A DNA stretch of 15,136 bases from Anammoximicrobium sp964486845 (GCA_964486845.1 CAZAQY010000209.1:1-15136), one strand, 5' to 3'; counted from the first letter of the stretch, positions 7,819 to 14,868 are shown. A program made the numbers and translations. Notes: a model not told the origin generated them from the sequence alone.

Positions 7819-9411
7819 TCAGAAATCCTGCGAGTGCCCCCCGAACCGCATGGTCTCCGAGGCGGGGTCGTGATCTTGCCGGCTCCCCAGCAGGCGAACA
7901 GCGCGGCCGAGAGTCGGGCTGTGAACTGGGGCCGGGACGGAGGTCAGCTCGGGAACGCTGTAGGTCTTGACGAGGCGGTCGTAAAAAGCCGGGTCTTCCT
8001 GCGGGAGAACGAGCGGCTTGTGCGCGTGGCCCGATTCGTCGACATAGCTGAAGTAAATCCGGCCAAAGACGCCGTCGCTCCGCTTGCTGGCGAAGGCGAT
8101 CCAGCGGCTGTTGGCAGACCAGCAATGCCACGACTCGCTGCGCGGACTGTTGATCGCCAGTCGGTGGTATTTCCGCGTCTGGAGATTGAGGAGATAGAGA
8201 TCGCTCGACGATCGGTACACGGGAAAGCTGCCGTAGTCCGACATGCAGAACAACAGCCACTTCCCGTCCGGCGACACGCGTGGCTCCGTGATGCTCAAGC
8301 CCGTGTCTTTCGACAGTAACACCGGTTCCAGTTCACCCCAGTCACCGCTGTCAGGATCGTAGCCGATGCGCATCAGGTCATAGCGCACCTGTTTGTATTG
8401 TTCCCGTGGCAAAGGATCGGCAGCGCAGAAATACAGAGCACGCCCGTCGGGCGACCAGGTGGGATAGGTTTCGAGTCGATCCGGCCGCGAAATCTCCGGC
8501 GACGTGCTCACCCGATTTGAATCGACGTGGTACACCGCGAGGTCGGACTCGGCGTCAAAAACGTCGCGGACATCGCCGACGGCGTGGAAGAACTGGAAGA
8601 TATCGTTGGCCGAATACACCACGAATTCCCCCTGGGGATGCCAAGCCGCGTAGGCCGCCATCGCTTGGCCGATGCGTCCGCGGTCGGCCCCGCCGGCCTT
8701 GGCCAACGAGCGGGTGTCGACCTTGTCGATCCGGCCGTTGCGAACCACGATCGTTCCGCCGTAGTCGACGCCGTTCTTGGTCCCGCGAGTCTGCAGAATC
8801 ATCCGGCCCGCATGGTTGGGGGCGAAGGTATGGCAATTGACGCAGGCGCCCCCAAACGACTTGTTCTCCACGACGGGCGTTTCGAAATAGCTGCGGAGAT
8901 CACGTTGATAGATGCCGATGTCGCCATAGACGGTATGGACCGGCTTGAGCAGGCGATAGAACAGATAGTTGTCGATTTCGCTGTCCGCAATCGTGTTCAC
9001 GACCGGCTGAAACCGCCTCCACTCTCCGCCGGCGTCGCGGACGCAGATGTCGATGGAGAACGCCTGCCCGCGATTGGCTGCGAGCAGCTGTCGCCAGGGT
9101 CCCACGGGAATCGAAACCTGCGAATTCCGCGCCTGCAGTTCGATCGCTGCTCCATGCGCCGCGTGAATCCGCACGGCGCAATCCGTGCCCGGCTCTTGCA
9201 CCACGAAGTTGAGCGGGGCGATGTTCGGCGGAATGACGGTGTCGCGATAGTCGGGCCGGATCGAGGGCGGCCGGTCGAGCGTGGTCGCTGCGTTGAAATC
9301 GAACCGGGGACCGTGCCCAACTCGAAACGCCCAGACGCCGAGCGGCAATAGGCAAACGGCGAGCGGCAATAGGCAGGCGGCGACGATCCACAGACAAACG
9401 CGTTTTTTCAT
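7819..9411 (-). CDS. Exported PD40/TolB-like beta-propeller with one c-type haem site
   Basis: 530-residue protein. The N-terminus MKKRVCLW plus a Leu-rich core (to about residue 30) is a signal peptide or anchor. A CVNCH haem-binding motif lies at 190-194 inside a conserved-looking stretch (CVNCHTFAPN), so the protein probably acts outside the cytoplasm with covalent haem c. The second half has propeller blades with WD40-like motifs: YPTWSPDGRALYF, PRVSPDGKWLLF and WSANSRWIAFASKR. From memory, related PD40 proteins with one CXXCH occur in Bacteroidetes beside a DUF6057 membrane protein. The start is set at 9411 because AAGGG precedes it and its ATGA overlaps the stop of the upstream gene; a longer frame to 9570 has no such support. 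The function is unknown; an electron-transfer or haem-sensing role is inference. Confidence 0.85.
   Translation of the reverse strand: MKKRVCLWIVAACLLPLAVCLLPLGVWAFRVGHGPRFDFNAATTLDRPPSIRPDYRDTVIPPNIAPLNFVVQEPGTDCAVRIHAAHGAAIELQARNSQVSIPVGPWRQLLAANRGQAFSIDICVRDAGGEWRRFQPVVNTIADSEIDNYLFYRLLKPVHTVYGDIGIYQRDLRSYFETPVVENKSFGGACVNCHTFAPNHAGRMILQTRGTKNGVDYGGTIVVRNGRIDKVDTRSLAKAGGADRGRIGQAMAAYAAWHPQGEFVVYSANDIFQFFHAVGDVRDVFDAESDLAVYHVDSNRVSTSPEISRPDRLETYPTWSPDGRALYFCAADPLPREQYKQVRYDLMRIGYDPDSGDWGELEPVLLSKDTGLSITEPRVSPDGKWLLFCMSDYGSFPVYRSSSDLYLLNLQTRKYHRLAINSPRSESWHCWSANSRWIAFASKRSDGVFGRIYFSYVDESGHAHKPLVLPQEDPAFYDRLVKTYSVPELTSVPAPVHSPTLGRAVRLLGSRQDHDPASETMRFGGHSQDF
9340..9381. repeat. 21-bp tandem duplication inside the signal-peptide coding region
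   Basis: Two adjacent 21-base units (9340-9360 and 9361-9381) differ at two positions. In the minus-strand gene they encode a doubled CLLPLAV/CLLPLGV hydrophobic core in the signal peptide. The unit is seven codons, so the reading frame is kept. Confidence 0.85.
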
Positions 9412-11336
9412 CTTGGTGCCCTTGCTGCCCCCAAGGACGCGATGTTGTGCCCGAAAACAAGGGAGAAGAAATAGGTGTCGTGGAAGTCGGGATAGAGGGC
9501 CGCAAACGCGGCGGGCGGGTTGCCCGCCGATTGACGCTCCGCGTCCACAAACTCGACGAACCGCTGCCACGTCTCCGGACGGATCGACTGCGCGTTACGT
9601 TCCAGGTCCTTCTGTCCGGCCGTCGCCAGGTGACATGCCAACGCTTCCTCGATGTGCCGCGGATACCGGACGTGGTTTCGGCCATCCAACCGGTGGCGAT
9701 TGGCGAACACCTTGCCGGTCTGACGCGTGAGCAGGTAGTGGGCCATCAAGTATTCGAGGGCCATCCGGTTCTGCGGGTTCCTTTCCAGCAGACCCTTCAG
9801 GAGCGTTTCCGTGTTTCCCGCGTCCCCCACAGAATCGCGTTGAACCATCAGTTCACGATAGGAGGCGAGCGACGTACCGGGGAACGCGGCGTCGGAGTCA
9901 AGTTGCTGAAGCACTTGACGCGCCCAACTGCGATGGAGGAGGCTGCGATCCAGCAGCAGGAGAAACCGTCGGGCGGCCTCCGGTTGCCCCTTGATCATGT
10001 AGATCGTCGCGAGACGCTTGAGGATCTCCGGCCGATTGCCGCATTGCTCCAACGCCTCGTAGGCCATCTGCTCGGATTCGTTGACGCGTCCCAGGTCGAA
10101 GAAGATCTCGCTGCACTGTTGCGGCGTCAGGTGCGACGTCGTATCGATATCTTCGTGGATCAAGGTCAGCGAGGGCGTGGAACAGACTTGTGGGTAGGCA
10201 AACATGCTGTCCAGCAACCGGCCTTTGAAGTACAGAGACCGATTGATGCAGTACAAGATCCGCGGATCGTACGCGCGCTCCTCCGGAAACGGAAGTCTTT
10301 CTGACCACGCGAGAACCTCGTCCCAACGCCGCTGTTCGGAGGCGCTTTCGATCTCCAGAAGGCATCGCTTGGAGGAGTCGAATGCGACCAGGTCGGCGAG
10401 TACGAGCAGCAACACGATCGCCAAAGGAACCGCCACATGGGCCCTCCAACTTCTACGTTCCGGTTCGTCAGCCCTTGCGCCGGGTTCGTCGCTCGAATCC
10501 TCCGGGCTCGAGATCGCCTCCGGCACAACTCGTCCACGCCACGAGAAAAACACCGCGGCCAGCAGTGGGAACGTCAGGGCCGCCGTGTGGATCGCTAGAG
10601 CCTTCGGCGTCGACGAAGGGATCTCCAACCAGTGTTCTACGCGAGGCAACGACAGGCCCCGAAAGGCCTCGCTCAGAATCAGATCGAACGGCCACCAACC
10701 GGCAGCGTACGGAACGGCCGCCGCACAGGTTACGCAGGCTGCGCCGAGCCAACGCTGCCGCTTGACACTCCACTCGTAGCAGCCACAAAGGCAAGCGAAA
10801 ACCGAATACAGCCCCGCGGTGACAAAATAGATCGCCAGCGATGCCGTGGCGAAGGCAGCAAGGCGAACGCCAGCGCGGCACCCGCCCAGCCGGGCATAGA
10901 GGTTGGCTGCCAGCAAAGTGATGCTGAGGCCGACGCACAACTGGACAGGGTGGATGTACTGGCCAAGAACCATGAGGATGAAAACGGCCGGCAACAGGCA
11001 GGCCGCTTCACTCGCCGCACCGGCACCGGCCGCCAAGAACCCGCGAGTTGCCCAACAGATGAGCATGACCAGCAAGGTCAGCACCAGGGCGCCAAGCCAG
11101 TCCCAAGCAAGCAAAGGCGAGAGGAACGCCGCCAGGTAATCCACCACTCCTCCCGGATGAGTCACCATGCTGCGGAAGAAATGGGAGTCCAACACAAAGA
11201 CATGTGGTTTCTGCTGGTAGAACAACTCCGGGCGGATACGCAAAAAAACGTAACAGCAAAAAATGGCGAACAATCCGATGGATTGCGCCACCAACGCAAG
11301 AACACGCAGCCGTCGATTTAGCACGGTCCCTTGCAT
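9408..11336 (-). CDS. Polytopic membrane protein with C-terminal TPR-like domain (DUF6057-like)
   Basis: 642 residues. The first half is strongly hydrophobic with about nine likely membrane helices (roughly 12-32, 64-97, 111-149, 156-184, 196-215, 247-265 and 299-318). A polar loop at about 270-298 is rich in Asp, Glu, Pro and Arg. The second half (about 325-640) consists of TPR-like helix pairs (EMAYEALEQ-type helices, LKRLATIYMIKGQPEAARRF). The topology and the downstream haem-propeller partner resemble the DUF6057 family as I remember it from Bacteroidetes; I cannot verify this by search. The start ATG at 11336 has GGAGG only about 4 bases upstream and lies inside the 3' end of the preceding SH3-like gene (19-base overlap). 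The 3' end overlaps the next gene by ATGA. Translational coupling along the operon is therefore likely. The function is unknown. Confidence 0.8.
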   Translation of the reverse strand: MQGTVLNRRLRVLALVAQSIGLFAIFCCYVFLRIRPELFYQQKPHVFVLDSHFFRSMVTHPGGVVDYLAAFLSPLLAWDWLGALVLTLLVMLICWATRGFLAAGAGAASEAACLLPAVFILMVLGQYIHPVQLCVGLSITLLAANLYARLGGCRAGVRLAAFATASLAIYFVTAGLYSVFACLCGCYEWSVKRQRWLGAACVTCAAAVPYAAGWWPFDLILSEAFRGLSLPRVEHWLEIPSSTPKALAIHTAALTFPLLAAVFFSWRGRVVPEAISSPEDSSDEPGARADEPERRSWRAHVAVPLAIVLLLVLADLVAFDSSKRCLLEIESASEQRRWDEVLAWSERLPFPEERAYDPRILYCINRSLYFKGRLLDSMFAYPQVCSTPSLTLIHEDIDTTSHLTPQQCSEIFFDLGRVNESEQMAYEALEQCGNRPEILKRLATIYMIKGQPEAARRFLLLLDRSLLHRSWARQVLQQLDSDAAFPGTSLASYRELMVQRDSVGDAGNTETLLKGLLERNPQNRMALEYLMAHYLLTRQTGKVFANRHRLDGRNHVRYPRHIEEALACHLATAGQKDLERNAQSIRPETWQRFVEFVDAERQSAGNPPAAFAALYPDFHDTYFFSLVFGHNIASLGAARAPR

Positions 11337-11644
11337 GCCCCCTCCCCCAAACCCTCCAGGTTTGAGCGAATGGCAGTCAGGAATCCGGGGTAGACATTCC
11401 AGCGTTGACCGTCGTCGGTGGTGATGCTGGCGGTCTTCTTGTTCAGCCGGATGATGACGCCCGACTTGCGTTGGCCGGAGGGAGCTTGGAAGCTCACCCG
11501 GTCGCCGACGTTGAAATTGGCCAGCATGACCGTGCTGCGGGCCTGGCCGATCAGCTTCAGTCGCTCGACGATCAGGCGGTTGAGGTAGCGGAGGTCATCT
11601 TCGTTCATTCGCAGGATCACGTCCACCGCCGCCGCCCGGTCCAT
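11318..11644 (-). CDS. Small SH3/KOW-like domain protein
   Basis: 108 residues. The N-terminal helix (NEDDLRYLNRLIVERLKL) precedes a small beta-barrel region: FNVGDRVSFQ, a hinge with SGQRKSGVIIRLNKKTASI, then DDGQRWNVYPGFL. This is the layout of small KOW/SH3-like proteins common in planctomycetes and cyanobacteria, which have no assigned function; a nucleic-acid or protein-binding role is possible. The start at 11644 is preferred because AGGAG precedes it by about 8 bases. The ATG at 11668 has no such site. The C-terminal tail (AIRSNLEGL, then a short Gly/Cys-rich end) resembles the tail of the small ORF just upstream. The gene heads the overlapping operon with the DUF6057-like gene. Its position suggests shared regulation but no clear mechanistic link. 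Confidence 0.75.
   Translation of the reverse strand: MDRAAAVDVILRMNEDDLRYLNRLIVERLKLIGQARSTVMLANFNVGDRVSFQAPSGQRKSGVIIRLNKKTASITTDDGQRWNVYPGFLTAIRSNLEGLGEGACKGPC
11353..11375. repeat. Copy A of a 23-base direct repeat (inside SH3-like gene)
   Basis: These 23 bases match 11678-11700 with three mismatches. On the minus strand the copy encodes AIRSNLEGL near the C-terminus of the SH3-like protein. The copies are 325 bases apart. Confidence 0.6.
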
Positions 11645-11657
11645 CAGTTCACTCCTA

Positions 11658-11807
11658 TCAGCCCCCATACTTCAGGTCCTCCAAGTTTGCGCGAATGGCT
11701 TTCTGCAGCCTTCCTGCTCTTGGCGAGCCCCCTTGCGCAGGTCGTTCCTTCGCCACCCTAGCCAAGCCATCATGAAAACACATCATCGAGGCGTCTTCAA
11801 CCCCCAT
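11658..11807 (-). CDS. Possible 49-residue protein heading the operon
   Basis: A short minus-strand frame starting at an ATG (11807) with AAGGG 6-7 bases upstream. It stops at 11658, just before the Shine-Dalgarno sequence of the SH3-like gene, an arrangement typical of a coupled gene pair. The translation has no domain I recognise. Its end, AIRANLEDL, matches AIRSNLEGL at the end of the downstream SH3-like protein. The frame stays open upstream to 11912, but that part looks non-coding. It could be a degenerate duplicate of the 3' end of the neighbour rather than a functional gene. Confidence 0.28.
   Translation of the reverse strand: MGVEDASMMCFHDGLARVAKERPAQGGSPRAGRLQKAIRANLEDLKYGG
11678..11700. 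repeat. Copy B of the 23-base direct repeat (end of the upstream small ORF)
   Basis: Matches 11353-11375 with three mismatches and, read on the minus strand in the same relative frame, encodes AIRANLEDL close to the stop of the small ORF. It suggests a partial duplication of the SH3-like gene's 3' end. Confidence 0.6.
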
Positions 11808-11907
11808 CCGGAACCCTTCGGCAACCGCGAAAGTCGAGGCAGCCATCGCGGACGCCGGTTGCAGTCGGCCTCGGGTGGCTGTGTCCCGGTCCGGCGTCCA
11901 ATTGCAG

Positions 11908-12019
11908 CCCAACGCTGACGCCGGGTTCTCTTATGAACAGGTACGTGACAGGTACGTGGCACGGACTACTTGTTGTCCGTGCCGACCCAACGCTGACGCC
12001 GGGTTGTCTTGTGAACAGG
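11908..12019. repeat. Composite repeat: 34-bp direct repeats flanking an 11-bp tandem and a perfect hairpin
   Basis: Two 34-base copies (11908-11941 and 11986-12019) begin CCCAACGCTGACGCCGGGTT and differ at only two positions, with a 78-base period. Overlapping the end of the first copy is a perfect 11-base tandem repeat (11937-11947 and 11948-11958, ACAGGTACGTG). Next comes a perfect 9-bp inverted repeat, GGCACGGAC (11958-11966) and GTCCGTGCC (11975-11983), with an 8-base loop. The arrangement looks like a dispersed intergenic repeat element (REP or MITE-like); I have an impression of similar motifs in other planctomycete genomes but cannot check. The flanks 11808-11907 and 12020-12159 hold no convincing gene. 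Frames through the repeat give low-complexity, shadow-like translations. Confidence 0.85.
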
Positions 12020-12159
12020 CAAGAGCTACGGTACAGGCTTGGAGACGGGTTGCCGCAACTCGGTGTTAAAACACGACTTGGAGTTCGCAGCTTGGGGCTT
12101 CGGCAGCAGGATGTCTCGATTTCGATTCTCGGCAGGCCGACTTGGAAAGGCATCCTGGG

Positions 12160-12182
12160 AATCCCGATCAACGGGGTTTTTT
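12160..12182 (+). terminator. Intrinsic terminator upstream of the ACT-protein unit
   Basis: Seven-base-pair stem AATCCCG / CGGGGTT (12160-12166 with 12172-12178, one T-G wobble), a five-base loop, and a run of six T (12177-12182), read on the plus strand. No plus-strand gene precedes it, so it either ends an unrecognised transcript from the repeat region or insulates the promoter 30 bases downstream. Confidence 0.6.
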
Positions 12183-12209
12183 GCACGGATTCTGGACTGC
12201 CAGAGAAAG

Positions 12210-12218
12210 TGTTATAAT
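12210..12218 (+). promoter_or_regulatory. Extended -10 promoter of the ACT-protein gene
   Basis: TGTTATAAT is a perfect TATAAT (12213-12218) with the extended TG one base upstream. No good -35 lies at 16-18 bases (TTCTGG at best), which fits an extended -10 promoter. Transcription would begin near 12225, leaving a leader of about 100 bases before the ACT start at 12327. Confidence 0.6.
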
Positions 12219-12257
12219 ACCGCTTGGCGTTGGCGAAGTGGCTGCCGCGCCCTGAAA

Positions 12258-12281
12258 CGCCGGTCCGGCGCACGTCGCCGG
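12258..12281 (+). promoter_or_regulatory. GC hairpin with three complementary arms in the ACT leader
   Basis: Three alternating arms: CGCCGG (12258-12263), CCGGCG (12265-12270) and CGCCGG (12276-12281). The second and third form a perfect 6-bp stem with loop CACGT, ending just before the GGAGG that serves the leader ORF. The first arm can compete for the same middle arm, although it leaves almost no loop. A regulatory role is speculative. Confidence 0.4.
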
Positions 12282-12294
12282 CGCGGAGGCGGAA

Positions 12295-12330
12295 ATGAGG
12301 ACACCTTTTCAGCAAAGGATGCCAACATGA
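12295..12330 (+). CDS. 11-codon leader ORF coupled to the ACT gene
   Basis: ATG at 12295 has a strong GGAGG five bases upstream (12285-12289). It opens a frame encoding MRTPFQQRMPT, with its TGA at 12328-12330 overlapping the ATG of the ACT gene as ATGA. The better Shine-Dalgarno sequence belongs to this ORF, so ribosomes ending it could restart on the ACT gene. The peptide is not enriched in a single amino acid, which argues against a classical attenuator peptide. A chance ORF cannot be excluded. Confidence 0.4.
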   Translation: MRTPFQQRMPT

Positions 12331-12752
12331 GAAACGTCATTGCCGAACGCGTAGATGTCTGGGCTGCGAGCATGAAGGACGAACCGGGCAGTCTGGCGAA
12401 GGTTCTCAGCGGTTTGCGAGACGCCGGCGCCGATCTCGAACTGATCATTGCCCGGCGTGCGCCGGGAGAGCCAGGAACAGGGGTCGTGTTTGTGGCCCCC
12501 CTACGAGGAGACGACGAGGTCTCAACGGCCGCGATGTTGGGTTTCAATATCACCAGCAGCGTTCAATCGGTGCGCGTGCAGGGAGACAATGAACCTGGAG
12601 TGGCTGCCGTGCTGACAGAAAAGTTGGGCGCCGCGGGCATCAATCTGCGTGGTCTTACGGCTGCGGTGATGGGCACCAAGTTCATCATGTACATCGGCCT
12701 GGACAGCTCCGCAGACGCGGCGAGGGTGATCGAGATCCTGCAGCAAGAGTAG
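12327..12752 (+). CDS. Tandem ACT-domain protein
   Basis: 141 residues made of two ACT domains, about 8-66 and 78-140. Each begins with the typical strand and turn carrying a ligand-site glycine motif: DEPGSLAKVL (18-27) and NEPGVAAVL (88-96), followed by GAD- or GIN-type turns (ADLELI, GINLRGL). ACT pairs bind small ligands, usually amino acids, and regulate enzymes or act as stand-alone sensors. No enzyme domain is attached. The start at 12327 is chosen because the homologous region begins there and AAGGA lies about 8 bases upstream. An in-frame extension to 12039 would run through the terminator, promoter and hairpin. The ligand and target are unknown. Confidence 0.85.
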   Translation: MRNVIAERVDVWAASMKDEPGSLAKVLSGLRDAGADLELIIARRAPGEPGTGVVFVAPLRGDDEVSTAAMLGFNITSSVQSVRVQGDNEPGVAAVLTEKLGAAGINLRGLTAAVMGTKFIMYIGLDSSADAARVIEILQQE

Positions 12753-12883
12753 CGTCGTCGACAGGGGCCGCCGGTCGCAACCGAAACGCCTGGTGCTGGA
12801 CTGGAATACTCTGGAGACCTGCGGTCGCCGCTTCCGGCGAGGTCGGGAGACGTGCGCCGAGCGCGAGGTTCGGGAGTTGCTGC

Positions 12884-13639
12884 ATGCTGTTGAAGTTGAT
12901 CGCCTGCAACGTCTTTCTGCGGGAGGCCTGTTTGTGCGTGGCTCGGTCGCCGCACGTGATTGACGTGGAGTTCCTGGAACTGGGCGAGCACGTTCAGCCC
13001 CAACGGCTGCGGGAAACGCTGCAAGCGAAAATCAACGAGGCCAGTCGCGCCGCGAAGAACTACGATGCCATCCTGCTGCTGTACGGTTTGTGCGGCAACG
13101 CGGCCGTCGGTTTACAGGCCGGCAGCGTCCGCGTGGTGATGCCTCGAGCGCATGACTGCTGCACGATCTTGTTGGGATCGAAGGAACGGTTTCAGGAGCA
13201 TTTCCAAGACAATCCCAGCATGCCGTTCAGCTCCGTGGGCTACCTGGAACGCGGCAACTACTACGTACGCACCGACGACGGCGCTGGTCAGATTCGCTAC
13301 GGCGACCAGTACGCCGCGCTCGTCGAGCAATACGGCGAGGACAACGCGAAATACATCTGGGAAAGCATGCACCCGTCGGGCGCGGAGCTGGTGAACAACC
13401 GGGTGGTCTTCATCGACTTGTCCGAGGCGGCGCCGTTGGGTCGCCTGGAATGCTTCCGGCAACAAGCGGAACGCTACGGCAAGGAGTGTGTCCGGCTGGA
13501 CGGCAATTTGACGCTGATCCGAAAGCTAACGGACGGTGAATGGGATCCGGCGCATTTCTTGATCGTGGAACCCGGCCACCAAACGGCCGGCGTCTACGAC
13601 TGGAGCGAGATCATCCGGGCCTGCCCCGCGCCGAAATGA
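12884..13639 (+). CDS. DUF1638 domain protein
   Basis: 251 residues matching the DUF1638 family (PF07796) as I remember it. Hallmarks are LIACNVF at the N-terminus, the YGLCGN turn at 67-72, and PRAHDCCT followed by LLGSKERF at about 87-103. The conserved Cys, His and Asp residues suggest a metal or cofactor site. In methanogens and some bacteria such genes lie near corrinoid methyltransferase genes, but no such partner is present here. The start has GGGAG about 8 bases upstream. It lies 131 bases after the ACT gene and 34 bases before the lactonase gene, so the three may share a transcript. No signal peptide is seen, so it is probably cytoplasmic. Its biochemical role is not established. Confidence 0.8.
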   Translation: MLLKLIACNVFLREACLCVARSPHVIDVEFLELGEHVQPQRLRETLQAKINEASRAAKNYDAILLLYGLCGNAAVGLQAGSVRVVMPRAHDCCTILLGSKERFQEHFQDNPSMPFSSVGYLERGNYYVRTDDGAGQIRYGDQYAALVEQYGEDNAKYIWESMHPSGAELVNNRVVFIDLSEAAPLGRLECFRQQAERYGKECVRLDGNLTLIRKLTDGEWDPAHFLIVEPGHQTAGVYDWSEIIRACPAPK

Positions 13640-13673
13640 CTTCTACGACTCTCACCACTGAAGGGCGAATGAC

Positions 13674-14837
13674 ATGAAACGTTTCTGTCTGACAGCACTG
13701 AGCCTTGTCTGTTTGTCGATTCCGATCTCGGCGGCGGCCGCTGCGGAACAGCTGCAAGCCATCGACGGCCAACTACGGATCTATGTAGGGACGTACACCT
13801 CGAAAACCAGTCAGGGCATCTACCTCGGCCGGCTCGATTTGGCTACCGGCGGCTTGGTCTTGGAAGGCGTCGCCGGGGAAACAAAGAATCCTTCTTTTCT
13901 CGCCCTGCACCCCACTCGCCGGTTTCTATACGCCGTGGGCGAGATCTCCGATTTCGCGGGAAAACGCACCGGCGCCGTCAGTGCTTTTGGCATCGAGCCC
14001 AAATCGGGCCGCCTGCAAATGCTCAATCAACAATCCTCCGGCGGCGCCGGTCCCTGTCACCTGGTCGTAGACCGGACCGGGCGCAACGTGTTGGTCGCGA
14101 ACTACGGTGGCGGCAGCATCTCCGTCCTGCCGATTCGCGAGGATGGAGACCTCGGACCCGCGACGGCTTTCGTTCAACACCAAGGTTCCAGCGTCGATCC
14201 GCGGCGCCAGCAAGGGCCGCACGCGCATTCGATCAATCTGGACCCGGCCAACCGTTTCGCCTTTGTCGCCGACCTCGGATTGGACAAGATCATGGTCTAT
14301 CGCTTCGACGCCGCGGCGGGCACGCTGGCCCCGAACGACCCCGCCTGGGCGAGTGTCGCGCCGGGTTCTGGGCCGCGGCACTTTGCCTTCCACCCCGGCG
14401 GCAACTTCGCCTATCTGATCAACGAATTGAAGTCCACGCTGACCGCCTTCCGCTACGACGCGTCGCGAGGAATACTGGACGAAGTGCAAACCGTGTCCAG
14501 CTTGCCCGCAGGCCCTGTCGAGGGCAATACGACGGCGGAAGTTCAGGTACACCCGTCTGGCAAGTTCGTCTACGGCTCGAACCGCGGACACGATAGCATC
14601 GCCGTGTTTGCCGTGGACGCCGCCACGGGTCAACTGCAACTCGTGGAACACGAATCGACGCAGGGCAAGACGCCGCGCAACTTTGGCGTCGATCCGACCG
14701 GCCAGTTCCTGCTGGCCTGCAATCAAGCTTCCGACACGATCGTCGGCTTCCGCATCGACCAGCAGACCGGAGCGTTGACGGCGACGGGCCAGAAACTGGA
14801 CGTGCCGTCACCGGTGTGCGTCAAGTTCTGCCGATAG
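13674..14837 (+). CDS. Exported lactonase-family (6-phosphogluconolactonase-type) beta-propeller
   Basis: 387 residues with a clear signal peptide (KRF, hydrophobic core, AAAAAEQ; cleavage near residue 24). The rest is the seven-bladed Lactonase family fold (PF10282, YbhE type). Repeated blade motifs are IYVGTYTSKTSQGIY, GPCHLVVDRTGRNVLVANYGG, GPHAHSINLDPANRFAFVAD, GPRHFAFHPGGNFAYLINEL, QVHPSGKFVYGSNRG and PRNFGVDPTGQFLLACNQ. The cytoplasmic relatives hydrolyse 6-phosphogluconolactone in the pentose phosphate pathway. An exported version cannot meet that substrate easily, so it may act on another sugar lactone. Exported members are common in planctomycetes. The start has AAGGG about 9 bases upstream. 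The length is normal for the family plus signal peptide. Confidence 0.92.
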   Translation: MKRFCLTALSLVCLSIPISAAAAAEQLQAIDGQLRIYVGTYTSKTSQGIYLGRLDLATGGLVLEGVAGETKNPSFLALHPTRRFLYAVGEISDFAGKRTGAVSAFGIEPKSGRLQMLNQQSSGGAGPCHLVVDRTGRNVLVANYGGGSISVLPIREDGDLGPATAFVQHQGSSVDPRRQQGPHAHSINLDPANRFAFVADLGLDKIMVYRFDAAAGTLAPNDPAWASVAPGSGPRHFAFHPGGNFAYLINELKSTLTAFRYDASRGILDEVQTVSSLPAGPVEGNTTAEVQVHPSGKFVYGSNRGHDSIAVFAVDAATGQLQLVEHESTQGKTPRNFGVDPTGQFLLACNQASDTIVGFRIDQQTGALTATGQKLDVPSPVCVKFCR

Positions 14838-14838
14838 G

Positions 14839-14868
14839 AGTCTGCAACGGTCCGGGATTGGGCAGACT
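14839..14868 (+). terminator. Hairpin directly after the lactonase stop
   Basis: AGTCTGC (14839-14845) and GCAGACT (14862-14868) form a perfect 7-bp stem with a 16-base loop, two bases after the stop codon. No T-run follows, so it may stabilise the mRNA end rather than terminate transcription. Confidence 0.3.

Noticed and set aside
5636..8260. An 874-codon open frame on the minus strand across the SGNH-TPR gene
   Set aside because: It lies antisense to a gene with clear motifs, is rich in Arg, Gly and Pro with no domain, and is the usual shadow of GC-rich coding DNA.
9412..9570. N-terminal extension of the haem-propeller protein
   Set aside because: It lies within the end of the upstream gene, lacks a ribosome site and would bury the signal peptide.
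9447..10304. A 285-codon plus-strand frame inside the DUF6057-like gene
   Set aside because: Antisense shadow; its translation is rich in Arg, Val and His without any family features.
12039..12326. In-frame N-terminal extension of the ACT protein
   Set aside because: It would pass through an intrinsic terminator, an extended -10 promoter and a GC hairpin, and ACT homology begins at 12327 with its own ribosome site.
12793..12963. A 56-codon plus-strand frame from a GTG, overlapping the start of the DUF1638 gene
   Set aside because: The translation looks somewhat protein-like, but there is no ribosome site and it overlaps a recognised gene in another frame.
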